DNA of 64,000 nt from Deltaproteobacteria bacterium. GTDB lineage: Bacteria > Desulfobacterota > Desulfuromonadia > Geobacterales > Pseudopelobacteraceae. The position numbers and the translations under genes are program-made. Below, one piece after another: positions 8,260 to 18,056 of the stretch. The DNA is taken from positions 62,001 to 126,000 of the forward strand of contig JAJXWO010000004.1 in NCBI GenBank assembly GCA_021781535.1. The letters are read 5' to 3'. Position 1 is the first letter of the stretch. Each line of letters starts with the position of its first letter. The notes under the pieces were generated by a model, which saw only the letters and a program-made list of their open reading frames with translations, had not been told where the DNA came from and ran no database searches.

Positions 8260-10773
8260 TTAGTATATTTTGTCAGCTCCAAAAAATGTTTCCATCCTTG
8301 CAAAGACATCAACTGAATCCCCTCTGACAATCTCCGTATCCGGCAACGAGCGCAGGAAAATCCTGCCGTAACTTTTGTTAAGCACGCGACGGTCGAGGAT
8401 CAGCACCGCTCCACGGTCATCACGGCTGCGGATCAGGCGTCCGAAACCCTGGCGGAACTTGATGACCGCCTGCGGCACGGAAAATTCCCGGAACGGGTCG
8501 CCGCCGTCGGCCTTGATCTTCTCGGCGCGCGCCTGCTGAACCGGCTCGGTCGGCACCTGAAACGGGAGCCGGGCGATGATCACCAGCCGCAGTGCATCCC
8601 CTTTGACATCCACACCCTCCCAAAACGAGTCCGTGCCGAACAGCACGGCATTTTTGTCCGCGCGGAACTGTGTCAACAGGGCGTGGCGACCGGTTTCTCC
8701 CTGTTTGAGCGAGCTCAGACCCAGTCGTGCCAGTGCAGGTGACAGAGTCTGAAAAACGCGATTCAGCAGATCATAGGAGGTGAAGAGGATAAATGCGCCG
8801 CCGCGTGAAATCGTAACCGCTTTAAGGATATGCTGCTCCAGCGCGTCGCGAAAACCCGGCGCGGTCGGTTCGGGCATATCTTCCGGTATGGCGACAAAAA
8901 CCTGGCGTGCATAGTTAAACGGCGATGCCAACTGCAGCTCGGAGAGGCGCTCCTTGGGGAGCAGGCCGAAGCCGGTCCGTTTTTTCAGGTAATTGAATTC
9001 TCCCCCCACGGTCAGTGTTGCGGAGGTGACGATGATGGTTTTGAGCTTGTCGAGGACGCTCTCCTTGAGCTGGGCGGAAATATCGAGCGGCGCGGCGCTA
9101 AGACGGGCCTGGACCCCACGGCTCCCCCTTTTTGTTTCAATCCAGCGGCAGTAACCTTCAGCCTCGGTCGTGAAGAAGAGCAGCCCATCGGCCATGCTCT
9201 GCAGCCGCCCCTCGATGCCGCTCGTATCAAGCAGCTGATCGGCCAGCTTTTCCTGCAGTTTCTCCGGCAGATCTTTTGTGCGCAACACCAGAGTCCGCAA
9301 TGACGAGGTATAGTCGTTCACGGCATCCGCCAGAGCGTGGAGCCGCTGCCGGCACTCAAGCCAGAAAGGGGTGCGCTCCACCTCGGGGGTGACCCGCAGC
9401 TTCTGCTCCCTGCCGGCTACCGTTCCTCCTCCCTCATGTTCTACGCTCAACGCCAGCCAATCCATGGTCTGTTCGGTTATCCCCGTCAGATCATGGGCTT
9501 TGGGAAGCAGGTGGCTTTCCAGGAGTCCCGACAGCTCGGCGTAAAGCCCTTCCTGCGACTCCGGCAGATCCCGCGTGATGCGGGAGGAGATGATGGTCAG
9601 CAGACCGGCCCGATTGGCTTTTTGCGGTACCAGCCGCTGCAACTGTTTGAGGATGCCGCTGCGGGTAATTGTCAATGACAGATGGCTGGTCGCCACGTCC
9701 TCCAGATGATGTCCCTCGTCAAAGATCAGGCGGGTAAAAGGGGGGAGGATGGCGGTGGCATCATAGCCGGTTTCCTTGCGGAGGACGATATCCGACAGCA
9801 GCAGGGCGTGGTTGACCACGAGAACCCGGGCGGCAGATGATTCGCGCCTCGCCCGGTAAAAGAAGCAGCGGCCAAAATGCTTGCAGCGCGAGCGGCCGCA
9901 CTGGTCGGCTTCGCAGCAGATCTCCTCCCAGGTGCCTGCATGTGGAATAAAGGCCAGATCACTGCGGCAGCCATCCTGGCAGCTGTGGCTCCATTCGATA
10001 ATGGTTGTCAGTTCGGCAGACGATTCATCCGGAAAAAGCGCCGGTTCCGCTTCGGCATGTTCCAGTTTACGAAGGCAGGCATAGTTGCTGCGCCCCTTGA
10101 CCAGCGCGGCTTTGAACTCGACGGCAGAATTGCGTGCCAAAAAGGGGAGGTCTTTTTTGATCAGCTGTTCCTGCAGATTGATGGTGTTAGTCGACACCAC
10201 CACCCGTTCATTATTGCGCACCGCCCAGAGAATGGACGGAATCAGATATGCCAGTGATTTGCCGGTGCCGGTGCCGGCCTCGACCAGTACCACCCGGTCG
10301 CGATTGAATGCTTCAGCTACGGCAAAAGCCATTCTTACCTGTTCATCGCGGGGCTCAAATCCTTTGAGGTGGGCCATCATACCGTCAGCGGCAAAGACAC
10401 GGCCGATCTCTTCCAGCGAGAGGAGTTCCCCTCTTTTTTCGGTAAAAGGTGCGACGACCTGATAGCAGCGGGTGCAGTCGTTACTGATGATGGCAAAGCC
10501 AATTCCCTGATTGCCGGCCACCGAGGCGATGTCCATATCGGCAGACGAGGGGGTCAGGTCGCCGGAGGGATGGTTATGTATAACAACGTCACCACTTGAT
10601 GCACGGGTGATGATAGCGGGAACGGCCACCTTGGTGCCGCGGGCAATGGTCTCCGTTTCGTAGACAATGCCGTCGACGTCGGTGCGGCCAATGAAGAAGA
10701 CTTCGTTGCCCTGTGCCTGGGAGATTTCATGGCGCATGAGGGCGCAGCAATCGGAGGTAAAATGAGTTTCCAT
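8260..10773 (-). CDS. DinG-family DNA helicase with N-terminal JAMM (RadC-like) domain
   Basis: The 837-residue protein fuses two modules. Residues about 1-125 form a JAMM/RadC-like metallo domain with a complete HxH-x7-S-x2-D motif (His66, His68, Ser76, Asp79 in HNHPSGDLTPSSAD). Residues about 135-837 are an XPD/DinG superfamily 2 helicase: Walker A EAGTGTGKS at 165-173, DEGH box at 352-355, and motif VI QGFGRLIRS near the C-terminus. Cysteines 233, 286/287, 292, 297 and 303 could hold the 4Fe-4S cluster of this family. DinG unwinds 5'-3' at forks and R-loops. What the JAMM part cleaves is unknown. The gene is monocistronic. Confidence 0.9.
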   Translation of the reverse strand: METHFTSDCCALMRHEISQAQGNEVFFIGRTDVDGIVYETETIARGTKVAVPAIITRASSGDVVIHNHPSGDLTPSSADMDIASVAGNQGIGFAIISNDCTRCYQVVAPFTEKRGELLSLEEIGRVFAADGMMAHLKGFEPRDEQVRMAFAVAEAFNRDRVVLVEAGTGTGKSLAYLIPSILWAVRNNERVVVSTNTINLQEQLIKKDLPFLARNSAVEFKAALVKGRSNYACLRKLEHAEAEPALFPDESSAELTTIIEWSHSCQDGCRSDLAFIPHAGTWEEICCEADQCGRSRCKHFGRCFFYRARRESSAARVLVVNHALLLSDIVLRKETGYDATAILPPFTRLIFDEGHHLEDVATSHLSLTITRSGILKQLQRLVPQKANRAGLLTIISSRITRDLPESQEGLYAELSGLLESHLLPKAHDLTGITEQTMDWLALSVEHEGGGTVAGREQKLRVTPEVERTPFWLECRQRLHALADAVNDYTSSLRTLVLRTKDLPEKLQEKLADQLLDTSGIEGRLQSMADGLLFFTTEAEGYCRWIETKRGSRGVQARLSAAPLDISAQLKESVLDKLKTIIVTSATLTVGGEFNYLKKRTGFGLLPKERLSELQLASPFNYARQVFVAIPEDMPEPTAPGFRDALEQHILKAVTISRGGAFILFTSYDLLNRVFQTLSPALARLGLSSLKQGETGRHALLTQFRADKNAVLFGTDSFWEGVDVKGDALRLVIIARLPFQVPTEPVQQARAEKIKADGGDPFREFSVPQAVIKFRQGFGRLIRSRDDRGAVLILDRRVLNKSYGRIFLRSLPDTEIVRGDSVDVFARMETFFGADKIY

Positions 10774-10865
10774 AGAAGTTTAACACCATAGCATACTGCA
10801 CGAAAAAAGGCACCGGGGAAACCTGATGCCTTCTTTAAAAGCCGGTATATTTGGCGTGAAAGTTG

Positions 10866-11384
10866 TCAGTTGATAAAGAATCCGAGTATTCCCGCTCCAA
10901 GGATAACCACCATCGGAGTGGTCTTTGTCCATTTGAAGATGGCAAAGCCGATTGCAAGGATCAAAAAATCCTTGAGCCCCGAGAGTGATGACACACCCAA
11001 CTGCCAGGCCGCCGCAGCTACCAGGCCGACCACCGCCGGGAGCAGCCCGTCAAGGGTGGAGCCGATAATATCAATTTTTTTCAGACGGTCGTAATTGCGT
11101 CCGACGATCAGCATCAGTGTAATGCAGGGAAGGAATATGCAGATGGTGGCGACCAGGGCACCGGGAAAACCACCGGCCCGGAAACCGGCAAATGTGGCGA
11201 GAATTGCAAGCGGACCGGGCGTCAACTGCGAGAGAGCCAGACCGTCGAGAAACTGCTGCAGGGTCAGCCAATGGTACTGTTCGACCATGAGATGATTGAG
11301 GAGCGGAATCAGCACGTACCCACCACCGACAAAGATCAGGCCGATGCGGAAGAAGGTCCATGCGATCATAAGCAGCGAGGCCAT
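10866..11384 (-). CDS. chromate transporter, short ChrA subunit (second of pair)
   Basis: A 172-residue membrane protein of the CHR family, equal to one half of full-length ChrA. The family signature is visible as GLIFVGGGYVLIP and SQLTPGPLAILATFAGFRAGG, followed by several hydrophobic helices. Short-chain CHR proteins occur as adjacent pairs that work together, one partner for each half of the long form. Its ATG shares bases with the stop of the upstream half (TGATG), so translation is coupled. CHR proteins export chromate in some bacteria; here the substrate is not shown. Confidence 0.88.
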   Translation of the reverse strand: MASLLMIAWTFFRIGLIFVGGGYVLIPLLNHLMVEQYHWLTLQQFLDGLALSQLTPGPLAILATFAGFRAGGFPGALVATICIFLPCITLMLIVGRNYDRLKKIDIIGSTLDGLLPAVVGLVAAAAWQLGVSSLSGLKDFLILAIGFAIFKWTKTTPMVVILGAGILGFFIN

Positions 11385-11941
11385 CAGGTGAATCTCCGGC
11401 GGTAATAACTGCTGCAGAGCGACCAGAGCGCAGCTCCCAAGAGAATCCAGGCTGCGTTGAGTTTGAAAAAAACCGCCGCGCAGAAAGCAACCGCCGCCAT
11501 CAAGGCGCCGTTGCTTCCTCTTATCTGTTTGCGGCCCATATCGATGGCAACGACAACGATCAAACCGATAATGACCGGGTTGGTTCCTTTGAGGGCGGCC
11601 TGCAGTTGGGGCAGCTTGTTATAGGTGAAGTAGACCCAGGAGAGGAGGCTTACCAGCAGAAAAGAGGGAAGCAGAAAGCCTGCTGCAGCAAGTATTCCGC
11701 CACGTATTCCGCGCAGGTGGTGACCGGTGAATGTACAGACATTGAGCGAAAACGGTCCCAGTATTTGCCCGAAGGCGAGACCATGCATGAACTCTTCGGA
11801 CGTAATCCAGTTTTTCTCATGAACGCATACCCGTTCAACCATCGCGACAATGGCCATGCCACCGCCAAAGCCGGTAATGCCGATCTTGGCAAATGTCAGG
11901 AAAATTTCGGTCAGGCTGATTTTGTATGCATCTGATTTCAT
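11384..11941 (-). CDS. chromate transporter, short ChrA subunit (first of pair)
   Basis: The first of two half-size CHR transporters, 185 residues from the ATG at 11941, giving MKSDAYKISL. An in-frame ATG at 12040 would add 33 residues without membrane character, so I prefer the shorter form, although neither has a strong ribosome site. The CHR signature appears as KIGITGFGGGMAIV and GQILGPFSLNVCTF, followed by several transmembrane segments. It overlaps the second half-gene by one base. mtnA is divergent, with 126 bases between the genes. Confidence 0.87.
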   Translation of the reverse strand: MKSDAYKISLTEIFLTFAKIGITGFGGGMAIVAMVERVCVHEKNWITSEEFMHGLAFGQILGPFSLNVCTFTGHHLRGIRGGILAAAGFLLPSFLLVSLLSWVYFTYNKLPQLQAALKGTNPVIIGLIVVVAIDMGRKQIRGSNGALMAAVAFCAAVFFKLNAAWILLGAALWSLCSSYYRRRFT

Positions 11942-12067
11942 GACGGAGTTATAGCAGGAAGTGAGAATCGGCAGCAAGTGAAAATGGCGGAGAACATATT
12001 GCCTGAACCGGCATGCCATGGTACACATAACAAGATGCAATTATATCAATGACCAAGGAGTTCAGCC

Positions 12068-13108
12068 ATGTCGTTCCGCACTATTGAATGGCTTGATGAT
12101 GCCGTTATCATGATCGATCAGACCCGCCTGCCGGGCGAAGAGATCTACAATACCTATAGCGATTTCCAGTCGGTTGCGGAAGCAATTAAGGGGATGGTAA
12201 TCCGGGGAGCCCCGGCGATCGGTGTGGCAGCGGCCATGGGGGTTGCTTTGGGGGCCCGGGCGATTATCGCCGATACCCACGAATCTTTTTTCCGCCAGCT
12301 GGAGAATGTGTGCGACGTATTGGCGCGAACCCGTCCGACGGCGGTGAACCTTTTCTGGGGGCTGGAGCGGATGAAGCAGGCCGCCGAAGCGAACCGGGAT
12401 AAGAGTCTCGATAAAATCCGGGAAGTTCTAAAAAAAGAGGCGATCCGGATTGAGCAGGAGGATTTGACTATCTGCAAGAATATCGGCAAGTGGGGAGCGA
12501 CGCTTATTCCGGATGGAGCTGCCGTTTTGACCCACTGCAATGCCGGGGGGTTGGCAACGGCCGGTTACGGCACTGCGCTTGGCGTTATTCGTGCCGCTCA
12601 TGAGGCGGGTAAAAAGATTCAGGTGTTTGTCGATGAGACCCGCCCCTGGCTGCAGGGAGCGCGTCTGACCGCCTGGGAGCTGATGAAAGAGGATATTCCG
12701 GCGACACTGATTTCCGACAATATGGCCGGTTTTTTTATGAATCGCGGTGAGATCTCCTGCTGCGTGGTTGGAGCCGACCGAATCGCCGCCAACGGCGATA
12801 CCGCCAACAAGATCGGCACCTATTCTGTGGCGGTGCTGGCCAAAGAGAATAACATTCCTTTTTACGTTGCCGCTCCGGTTTCGACGCTAGATCTGACCCT
12901 TTCCGATGGGAGCAAAATTCCGATTGAGGAGCGCCCCTCCAGCGAAGTAACACATATCAAGGGTGTTGCAATTGCGCCGGAAGGGATCCGGGTCCGCAAT
13001 CCGGCCTTTGATGTGACTCCAGCCCGCTATATTTCCGCGATCATCACTGAAAACGGGATTGTTACCGGTGATTTCCGTGCCGGCCTGCGTAAGGCTGCGA
13101 GCCTCTGA
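12068..13108 (+). CDS. mtnA: S-methyl-5-thioribose-1-phosphate isomerase
   Basis: MtnA converts methylthioribose-1-phosphate to methylthioribulose-1-phosphate in the methionine salvage pathway. The 346 residues show all landmarks of this eIF2B-related family: [13 protein letters not shown] (46-58), [11 protein letters not shown] (89-99), catalytic Cys157 in [23 protein letters not shown] (189-201), and catalytic Asp237 in [18 protein letters not shown] precedes the ATG by about eight bases. glnE starts two bases after the stop, so the two are co-transcribed. No other mtn gene is in the window. The close homologue eIF2B is excluded by the catalytic pair. Confidence 0.95.
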   Translation: MSFRTIEWLDDAVIMIDQTRLPGEEIYNTYSDFQSVAEAIKGMVIRGAPAIGVAAAMGVALGARAIIADTHESFFRQLENVCDVLARTRPTAVNLFWGLERMKQAAEANRDKSLDKIREVLKKEAIRIEQEDLTICKNIGKWGATLIPDGAAVLTHCNAGGLATAGYGTALGVIRAAHEAGKKIQVFVDETRPWLQGARLTAWELMKEDIPATLISDNMAGFFMNRGEISCCVVGADRIAANGDTANKIGTYSVAVLAKENNIPFYVAAPVSTLDLTLSDGSKIPIEERPSSEVTHIKGVAIAPEGIRVRNPAFDVTPARYISAIITENGIVTGDFRAGLRKAASL

Positions 13109-13109
13109 C

Positions 13110-16100
13110 ATGCACAGAGAACTCATCTCCAAGGAGTTTCGTCGGATCATTGCGGTTTCTGACCCTGCCAGACAGGGATCGGATCTGGCCGCATTTCTTG
13201 AAATGCACGGTTTTCAGTACGGTACCCGCTCTGCCGAAAATATACTGCTGCTTCGGCCGCTATTCACCGTTGAGGCGCTGTACCGTATTGTCTTCAAAGC
13301 TCTCAGAACCCCTTCACCTGACCAGGCGTTAAATTCGTTCGAACGGTTGGCCGGAGTCGTAGCTCCGGAAAATCTGACCACACTGGCGCAGCGAAAGAAG
13401 CGGCTGGCCCAATATATTCTGCTCTGCGGCTCATCACCATTCCTGGTGAATCTGATGTACAAATCCCCTGATATCGTGAGCTGGCTTTTTCTGGAGGACG
13501 GCATCGATCTTTCCCGCTCTGCCGAAGAGATGCAGGCTGCTGTTCATGATACCGTCGGGGAGTCAACAGATTTTACTGCCTTGCAGAAGGCGCTGCGTTG
13601 TTTCAAACGCAGTGAAATTGTACGGATTGCCGCTCGTGACCTGTGTGAGATGGCCCCGCTTGAAGAGGTGATGAGGGAGCTTGCCGATCTTGCATCGTCA
13701 ATGCTTCAGGTTGCGTATGAGGTTTGTCGGCGCTGCCTTATACGCGACCATGGCGTTCCGCTGCTGAGAGAAGATACGGGTGATGTGCGCGAAGCGGAGA
13801 TGACCGTCATCGGCATGGGTAAGCTGGGAGGCCGGGAACTGAATTTTTCTTCTGATATCGACATCATCTTCTTCTATGAGTCGGACAGGGGTGAGACCGC
13901 CGGAGTCGAGAACGGACCCGGGGGGAGGAAAGGTGGCATCTCACTCCATGTCTTCTTTAACAAGCTGGGGGAAATGATCAGTCGGGCACTCTCACAGGTA
14001 ACGGAAGATGGCTTCGTCTTTCGGGTGGATGTTGGCCTTCGCCCTGAAGGAAAATCGGGAGATATGGCGATTTCTCTCCGTTCGGCGGAGATCTATTATG
14101 AATCATGGGGGCAGTCCTGGGAACGCACCGCCATGTTGAAAGCCAGGCCGGTGGCCGGTTCGCTGGCTCTGGGTGAACAACTGCTTAAAACCCTGCAGCC
14201 GTTCATCTACCGCAAATATCTTGATTACAACCTGATCGAGGATATGAAGCTGATGAAGCAGAAAATTGATGCCTCGCTGGCCCGTTCTCGGGAAGGGGAA
14301 ATCAATCTCAAGCTCGGTCGCGGCGGCATCCGTGAAATCGAATTTTTTATTCAGGCGCTTCAGTTGGTGTATGCCGGGAAAAATCCGAAACTGCGGGAAC
14401 GTAATTCGCTCTCTGCACTGGATACGCTTCTGGCGGCACAATTGCTTGGCGAAGACGATCATCACAAATTGAAGGAGGCATATCGTTTCCTTCGGTCGGT
14501 TGAACACCGGATCCAGGTGGTGCAGGAACGCCAGACCCACAATTTGCCGGCCAAAGAGGAAGAGATGCTTGCGCTGGCAAGGCGGAGCGGGTATCTGCGC
14601 CCCACCGGGCTGGCGCGTTTTTGCGAGGTACTGGAAGAGCATCGCGGCCATGTTTCCGTCATCTACGGCACCCTTTTCTATTCGAGCGATGAAAAACTGG
14701 AGCAGGAAGTCCATCCGCATATTTTATTTCTTCTCGATCCCAAGGCTGATTCCGATCTGGTCAAGGATATGCTGATGGAACATCATTTTGAGGATGTTGA
14801 GCGCGCCTATGATAATCTGATCTCTTTGCGGAGGGGGCCGGTAAAAATCAACCTGACCGAGCGGAGCCGCCGACTTCTGCAAAAAATCACGCCGCTGATG
14901 GTTCATGAAATTTTCGAATCGCCCGATCCTGACCTGGCTCTGACCAACCTGGAACGCTTCCTGGCGGTAGTTGCCACCAGATCCTCCTATTATGCTTTGC
15001 TGGCGGAAAATCGGCATACGATCAAGTTGCTGGTGTCGTTGTTTGGTATGTCAGAATTTCTTTCCAAGATCCTGATCAGCCATCCGGAGCTGCTCGATAG
15101 CCTGGTCGCCCGGAGCGGTTCTTCCGTTATCAAGACAAAGGAAACGATGCAGGAAGAGCTGGCGTCGCTTCTTGAACGGAGTGACTATTTTGAGGATCAC
15201 CTGGACATACTGCGTCGCTATCGCAACGAGGAATTCCTGCGCATCGGACTAAATGATATTCATGGCCGCCTGCTGCAGGGGGAGGTTACTTCGCAACTCA
15301 GCCTGCTGGGAGAAGTCTGCCTGGCCACGGCGTTCCAGCTTGCTGTTACGGATTTGCGGCGTTTCGGTCGCCCCATCTGGCAACGCGAGGGGCATGCTAC
15401 CGAGGCGAACCTGGCAATTATTGCCATGGGAAAGCTGGGCGGCGAGGAGCTTAACTACCATTCCGATCTGGATATCATCTTTGTGTACGATCACCAGGGG
15501 CAAACAGACGGCGAAAAGCAGATCTCGAACCACGAATATTTTGCCAAACTGGCCCAGAAGATCATATCGATCCTGACCTTGCAGACTCGTGAGGGGTATG
15601 TTTACAAGATCGATACACGGCTGCGCCCCTCCGGAAATGCCGGTCCGCTGGTGACGTCACTGGACTCTTTTCTCAACTACCATCGAACGGAAGCCCAGGT
15701 ATGGGAGCGTCAGGCGCTTACCAAGGCTCGCGTCGTACTGGGCGACGATAAGCTGGCAGGGCAACTGTACGACATTATCCGCCATACGATTTACGGCACA
15801 AGCATAGATAATGAGGGGCGTCAGGAGATCCGCCGCCTGCGGATGAGGATGGAAAATGAACTGGCCCGCGAGAAGAACGGCAGTTACAATATTAAAACCG
15901 GACGGGGCGGGATGGTGGATGTGGAGTTTGCTGTTCAGTACCTGCAACTGCGGGAAGGGCGCCGTTCTCCGGAATTACGCACTCCCAGCACGCTTGTTGC
16001 GCTCAAGGAAATCAGCACGCTCGGGCTGTTGCCCAATGACAGCGCCCAAACGCTCCTGTCCGGATACAAATTTCTGCGCAAACTCGAAAACCGCCTGCGG

Positions 16101-16280
16101 ATTATCCATGACTATTCGGTCAATGATCTCTCCGGGTCAAAAATGTATCTGAACAAACTGGCGCGACGCCTCGGCTATGACCCCAAACTGAAGAACCCGG
16201 GTGCCGCGCTGATTTGTGATTATGAGGAGATAACGGGTAAAATCCGGGATGTGTTCGACCGGTTGTTTGAGGGAGAATAA
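13110..16280 (+). CDS. glnE: bifunctional glutamine synthetase adenylyltransferase/adenylyl-removing enzyme
   Basis: GlnE attaches and removes AMP on glutamine synthetase in response to PII protein and glutamine. The 1056-residue chain has the two nucleotidyltransferase domains expected. The N-terminal deadenylylase has GMGKLGGRELNFSSDIDIIF near residue 235, and the C-terminal adenylylase has AMGKLGGEELNYHSDLDIIF near 772. Both are followed by an RLRP-type segment and a GRGG(I/M).(D/E)(I/V)EF block. An ATG at 13059 lies inside mtnA. The ATG at 13110 directly after the mtnA stop fits better. It is convergent with the DUF116 gene, 19 bases apart. Confidence 0.95.
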   Translation: MHRELISKEFRRIIAVSDPARQGSDLAAFLEMHGFQYGTRSAENILLLRPLFTVEALYRIVFKALRTPSPDQALNSFERLAGVVAPENLTTLAQRKKRLAQYILLCGSSPFLVNLMYKSPDIVSWLFLEDGIDLSRSAEEMQAAVHDTVGESTDFTALQKALRCFKRSEIVRIAARDLCEMAPLEEVMRELADLASSMLQVAYEVCRRCLIRDHGVPLLREDTGDVREAEMTVIGMGKLGGRELNFSSDIDIIFFYESDRGETAGVENGPGGRKGGISLHVFFNKLGEMISRALSQVTEDGFVFRVDVGLRPEGKSGDMAISLRSAEIYYESWGQSWERTAMLKARPVAGSLALGEQLLKTLQPFIYRKYLDYNLIEDMKLMKQKIDASLARSREGEINLKLGRGGIREIEFFIQALQLVYAGKNPKLRERNSLSALDTLLAAQLLGEDDHHKLKEAYRFLRSVEHRIQVVQERQTHNLPAKEEEMLALARRSGYLRPTGLARFCEVLEEHRGHVSVIYGTLFYSSDEKLEQEVHPHILFLLDPKADSDLVKDMLMEHHFEDVERAYDNLISLRRGPVKINLTERSRRLLQKITPLMVHEIFESPDPDLALTNLERFLAVVATRSSYYALLAENRHTIKLLVSLFGMSEFLSKILISHPELLDSLVARSGSSVIKTKETMQEELASLLERSDYFEDHLDILRRYRNEEFLRIGLNDIHGRLLQGEVTSQLSLLGEVCLATAFQLAVTDLRRFGRPIWQREGHATEANLAIIAMGKLGGEELNYHSDLDIIFVYDHQGQTDGEKQISNHEYFAKLAQKIISILTLQTREGYVYKIDTRLRPSGNAGPLVTSLDSFLNYHRTEAQVWERQALTKARVVLGDDKLAGQLYDIIRHTIYGTSIDNEGRQEIRRLRMRMENELAREKNGSYNIKTGRGGMVDVEFAVQYLQLREGRRSPELRTPSTLVALKEISTLGLLPNDSAQTLLSGYKFLRKLENRLRIIHDYSVNDLSGSKMYLNKLARRLGYDPKLKNPGAALICDYEEITGKIRDVFDRLFEGE

Positions 16281-16299
16281 ATTGCGCTGGGGCCAGCTT

Positions 16300-17100
16300 T
16301 CAATTGGTAGAATCAGCCGGCTTTTCGTAATCCAGCACCTGGCATAATGCCGCATCAATTTTCGTTACATCAACAACGGTATTAAAACAGGGGCCAAAAG
16401 GGCGCTCATTAAGGATGCCGATAACCGGCAACGGATAGCAATCTTTTATTCCTGAGGTCAGATCCCGCTCACAGGCCACTGCCAGCACCAGTTTCGGCCG
16501 TTTTTCCACAATGACCTTACGAGCCAGGGTGCCACCGGTGGCAACCGAAATATCGACAGAATATTTTCGTCCGATCTCGACCAGGCCCTTGACGCTGCAG
16601 CGTCCGCATTTTACGCATTTGTGGATGTTACCGGTAACTTTTATTTCGCAATCTGACAGTTGGATGCAGTGAGGCAGCAGCACCAGGATTCGATCCGGTT
16701 TTACCTTCATTCGCTGAGACATCACGAGGCTGTTGTTCATGGCAATAAAAGATTGCCGGATACTGTCCTTGTCAAGCCCCATTACCCTCCCCACAAATTC
16801 GATAACCGGCAATAAAAACTTGATGACAACCAGGCGCATGAAGCGGGTGAGAAAAATATCCTTGCCCAGTGCGGTGGTCAGCACCAGCAAACCGGTGCCG
16901 AGAATCGCAACGCCGGAGAGAACGACCATGATAATGCCGACGATATGCGGCAAATTGGGGTTAATGTTGGCCAGGCCGCGGTTTGGGATCCACCAGATGA
17001 GGAAGATGACTGCAACCACAATCAGACAGGTTACTCCCATGAGGGTGACAAAAAGCCGTTTGCGTGGCGGCGTGGTTACTGCTTCCGGAGTATCTGTCAT
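16300..17100 (-). CDS. DUF116 domain membrane protein
   Basis: A 266-residue protein of the DUF116 family. Two hydrophobic segments at about residues 17-39 and 53-80 anchor it; the rest is cytoplasmic. The conserved domain shows LVLLPHCIQLSDCEIKV, then CVKCGRC (possible metal or Fe-S ligands), VATGGTLARK, VACERDLTSGI and GILNERPFGPC. The function is not established. It is the third gene of def-fmt-DUF116, with its ATG overlapping the fmt stop, so it is co-translated with the formyl-methionine cycle genes. The cysteine-rich core suggests a metal-dependent activity. Confidence 0.88.
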   Translation of the reverse strand: MTDTPEAVTTPPRKRLFVTLMGVTCLIVVAVIFLIWWIPNRGLANINPNLPHIVGIIMVVLSGVAILGTGLLVLTTALGKDIFLTRFMRLVVIKFLLPVIEFVGRVMGLDKDSIRQSFIAMNNSLVMSQRMKVKPDRILVLLPHCIQLSDCEIKVTGNIHKCVKCGRCSVKGLVEIGRKYSVDISVATGGTLARKVIVEKRPKLVLAVACERDLTSGIKDCYPLPVIGILNERPFGPCFNTVVDVTKIDAALCQVLDYEKPADSTN

Positions 17101-18056
17101 AATGAAGACCCTTCAGGTTGTGCGTTTCCGAGCAGGGTCCCTTCAGAAACGGGGTAGCCGGCCAGAAAGCTGGCGCAGTCGAGGCGTTTCTTACCGGCCA
17201 GTTGCAGCTCATGTAAAAAAAGACTACCAGATTGGCAGGCCACCTCAAAATTCCCTTTCGCTGCCTGCAACACGATTCCTGGTTCCCCCGCACCACAGCC
17301 GATGCGGGTGCGGAAAATTTTCAGCATCTGACCGTCGATGGTCGTACAGGCGCCCGGCCAGACCGCCAGACCGCGTACCTGATTGTGAATGGTGCGGGCG
17401 TCAGTATGCCAGTTGATGACGCCGTCCTCTTTTTTCAACATGGGGGCATAGCAGCTGTCGGCGTTATTCTGTGGCTGCGGTGCAAGATCTCCAGCCGCGA
17501 GCCTGTCGAGCGTTTCTGCCAGCAGCTCAGCCCCCATGTTCGCCATGCGGTCATGCAGTGACTGGATATCTTCGTCTTCATCCAGAGGGGTTTTCCGCGT
17601 CAGCAGCATATCTCCGGTGTCAAGACCGACATCCATCAGCATGGTGGTAACGCCGGTCTCCGTCTCCCCATGTATGATGCACCAGTTGAGCGGCGCGGCA
17701 CCACGGTAGCGGGGCAACAGCGAGGCGTGGACATTGATGCAGCCATGTGGCGGGATGTCCAGTAATGTCTTGGGAAGAATCTGGCCAAAGGCGACGACAA
17801 CAATAACATCAGGGTTAAGCTCACGGATGATGTCGATAAAGCCCGGATCACGGACTTTTAACGGCTGGAATACCGGAATATCATATTTCCGGGCCAACTC
17901 CTTGACCGGTGGCGGCATCATTTTCTGTCCACGCCCCTTGGGCCGATCGGGCTGTGTAACGACTGCTACGATATTCTCTTCGCGTTCAATCAGTTTCAAC
18001 AGGGTCGGACAGGCAAAATCTGGTGTTCCCATGAAAATAGTTCGCCACCCGGTCAT
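17097..18056 (-). CDS. fmt: methionyl-tRNA formyltransferase
   Basis: Fmt transfers a formyl group from 10-formyl-tetrahydrofolate to Met-tRNA(fMet) to allow initiation. The 319-residue protein begins GWRTIFMGTPDFACPTL and shows the catalytic core NVHASLLPRYRGAAPLNW (Asn, His) near residues 108-125 and VGLDTGDMLL near 143-152. The C-terminal OB-fold domain starts near residue 205. The length is normal. Its start overlaps the def stop by four bases and its stop overlaps the DUF116 start, giving a fully coupled three-gene unit. Confidence 0.96.
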   Translation of the reverse strand: MTGWRTIFMGTPDFACPTLLKLIEREENIVAVVTQPDRPKGRGQKMMPPPVKELARKYDIPVFQPLKVRDPGFIDIIRELNPDVIVVVAFGQILPKTLLDIPPHGCINVHASLLPRYRGAAPLNWCIIHGETETGVTTMLMDVGLDTGDMLLTRKTPLDEDEDIQSLHDRMANMGAELLAETLDRLAAGDLAPQPQNNADSCYAPMLKKEDGVINWHTDARTIHNQVRGLAVWPGACTTIDGQMLKIFRTRIGCGAGEPGIVLQAAKGNFEVACQSGSLFLHELQLAGKKRLDCASFLAGYPVSEGTLLGNAQPEGSSL

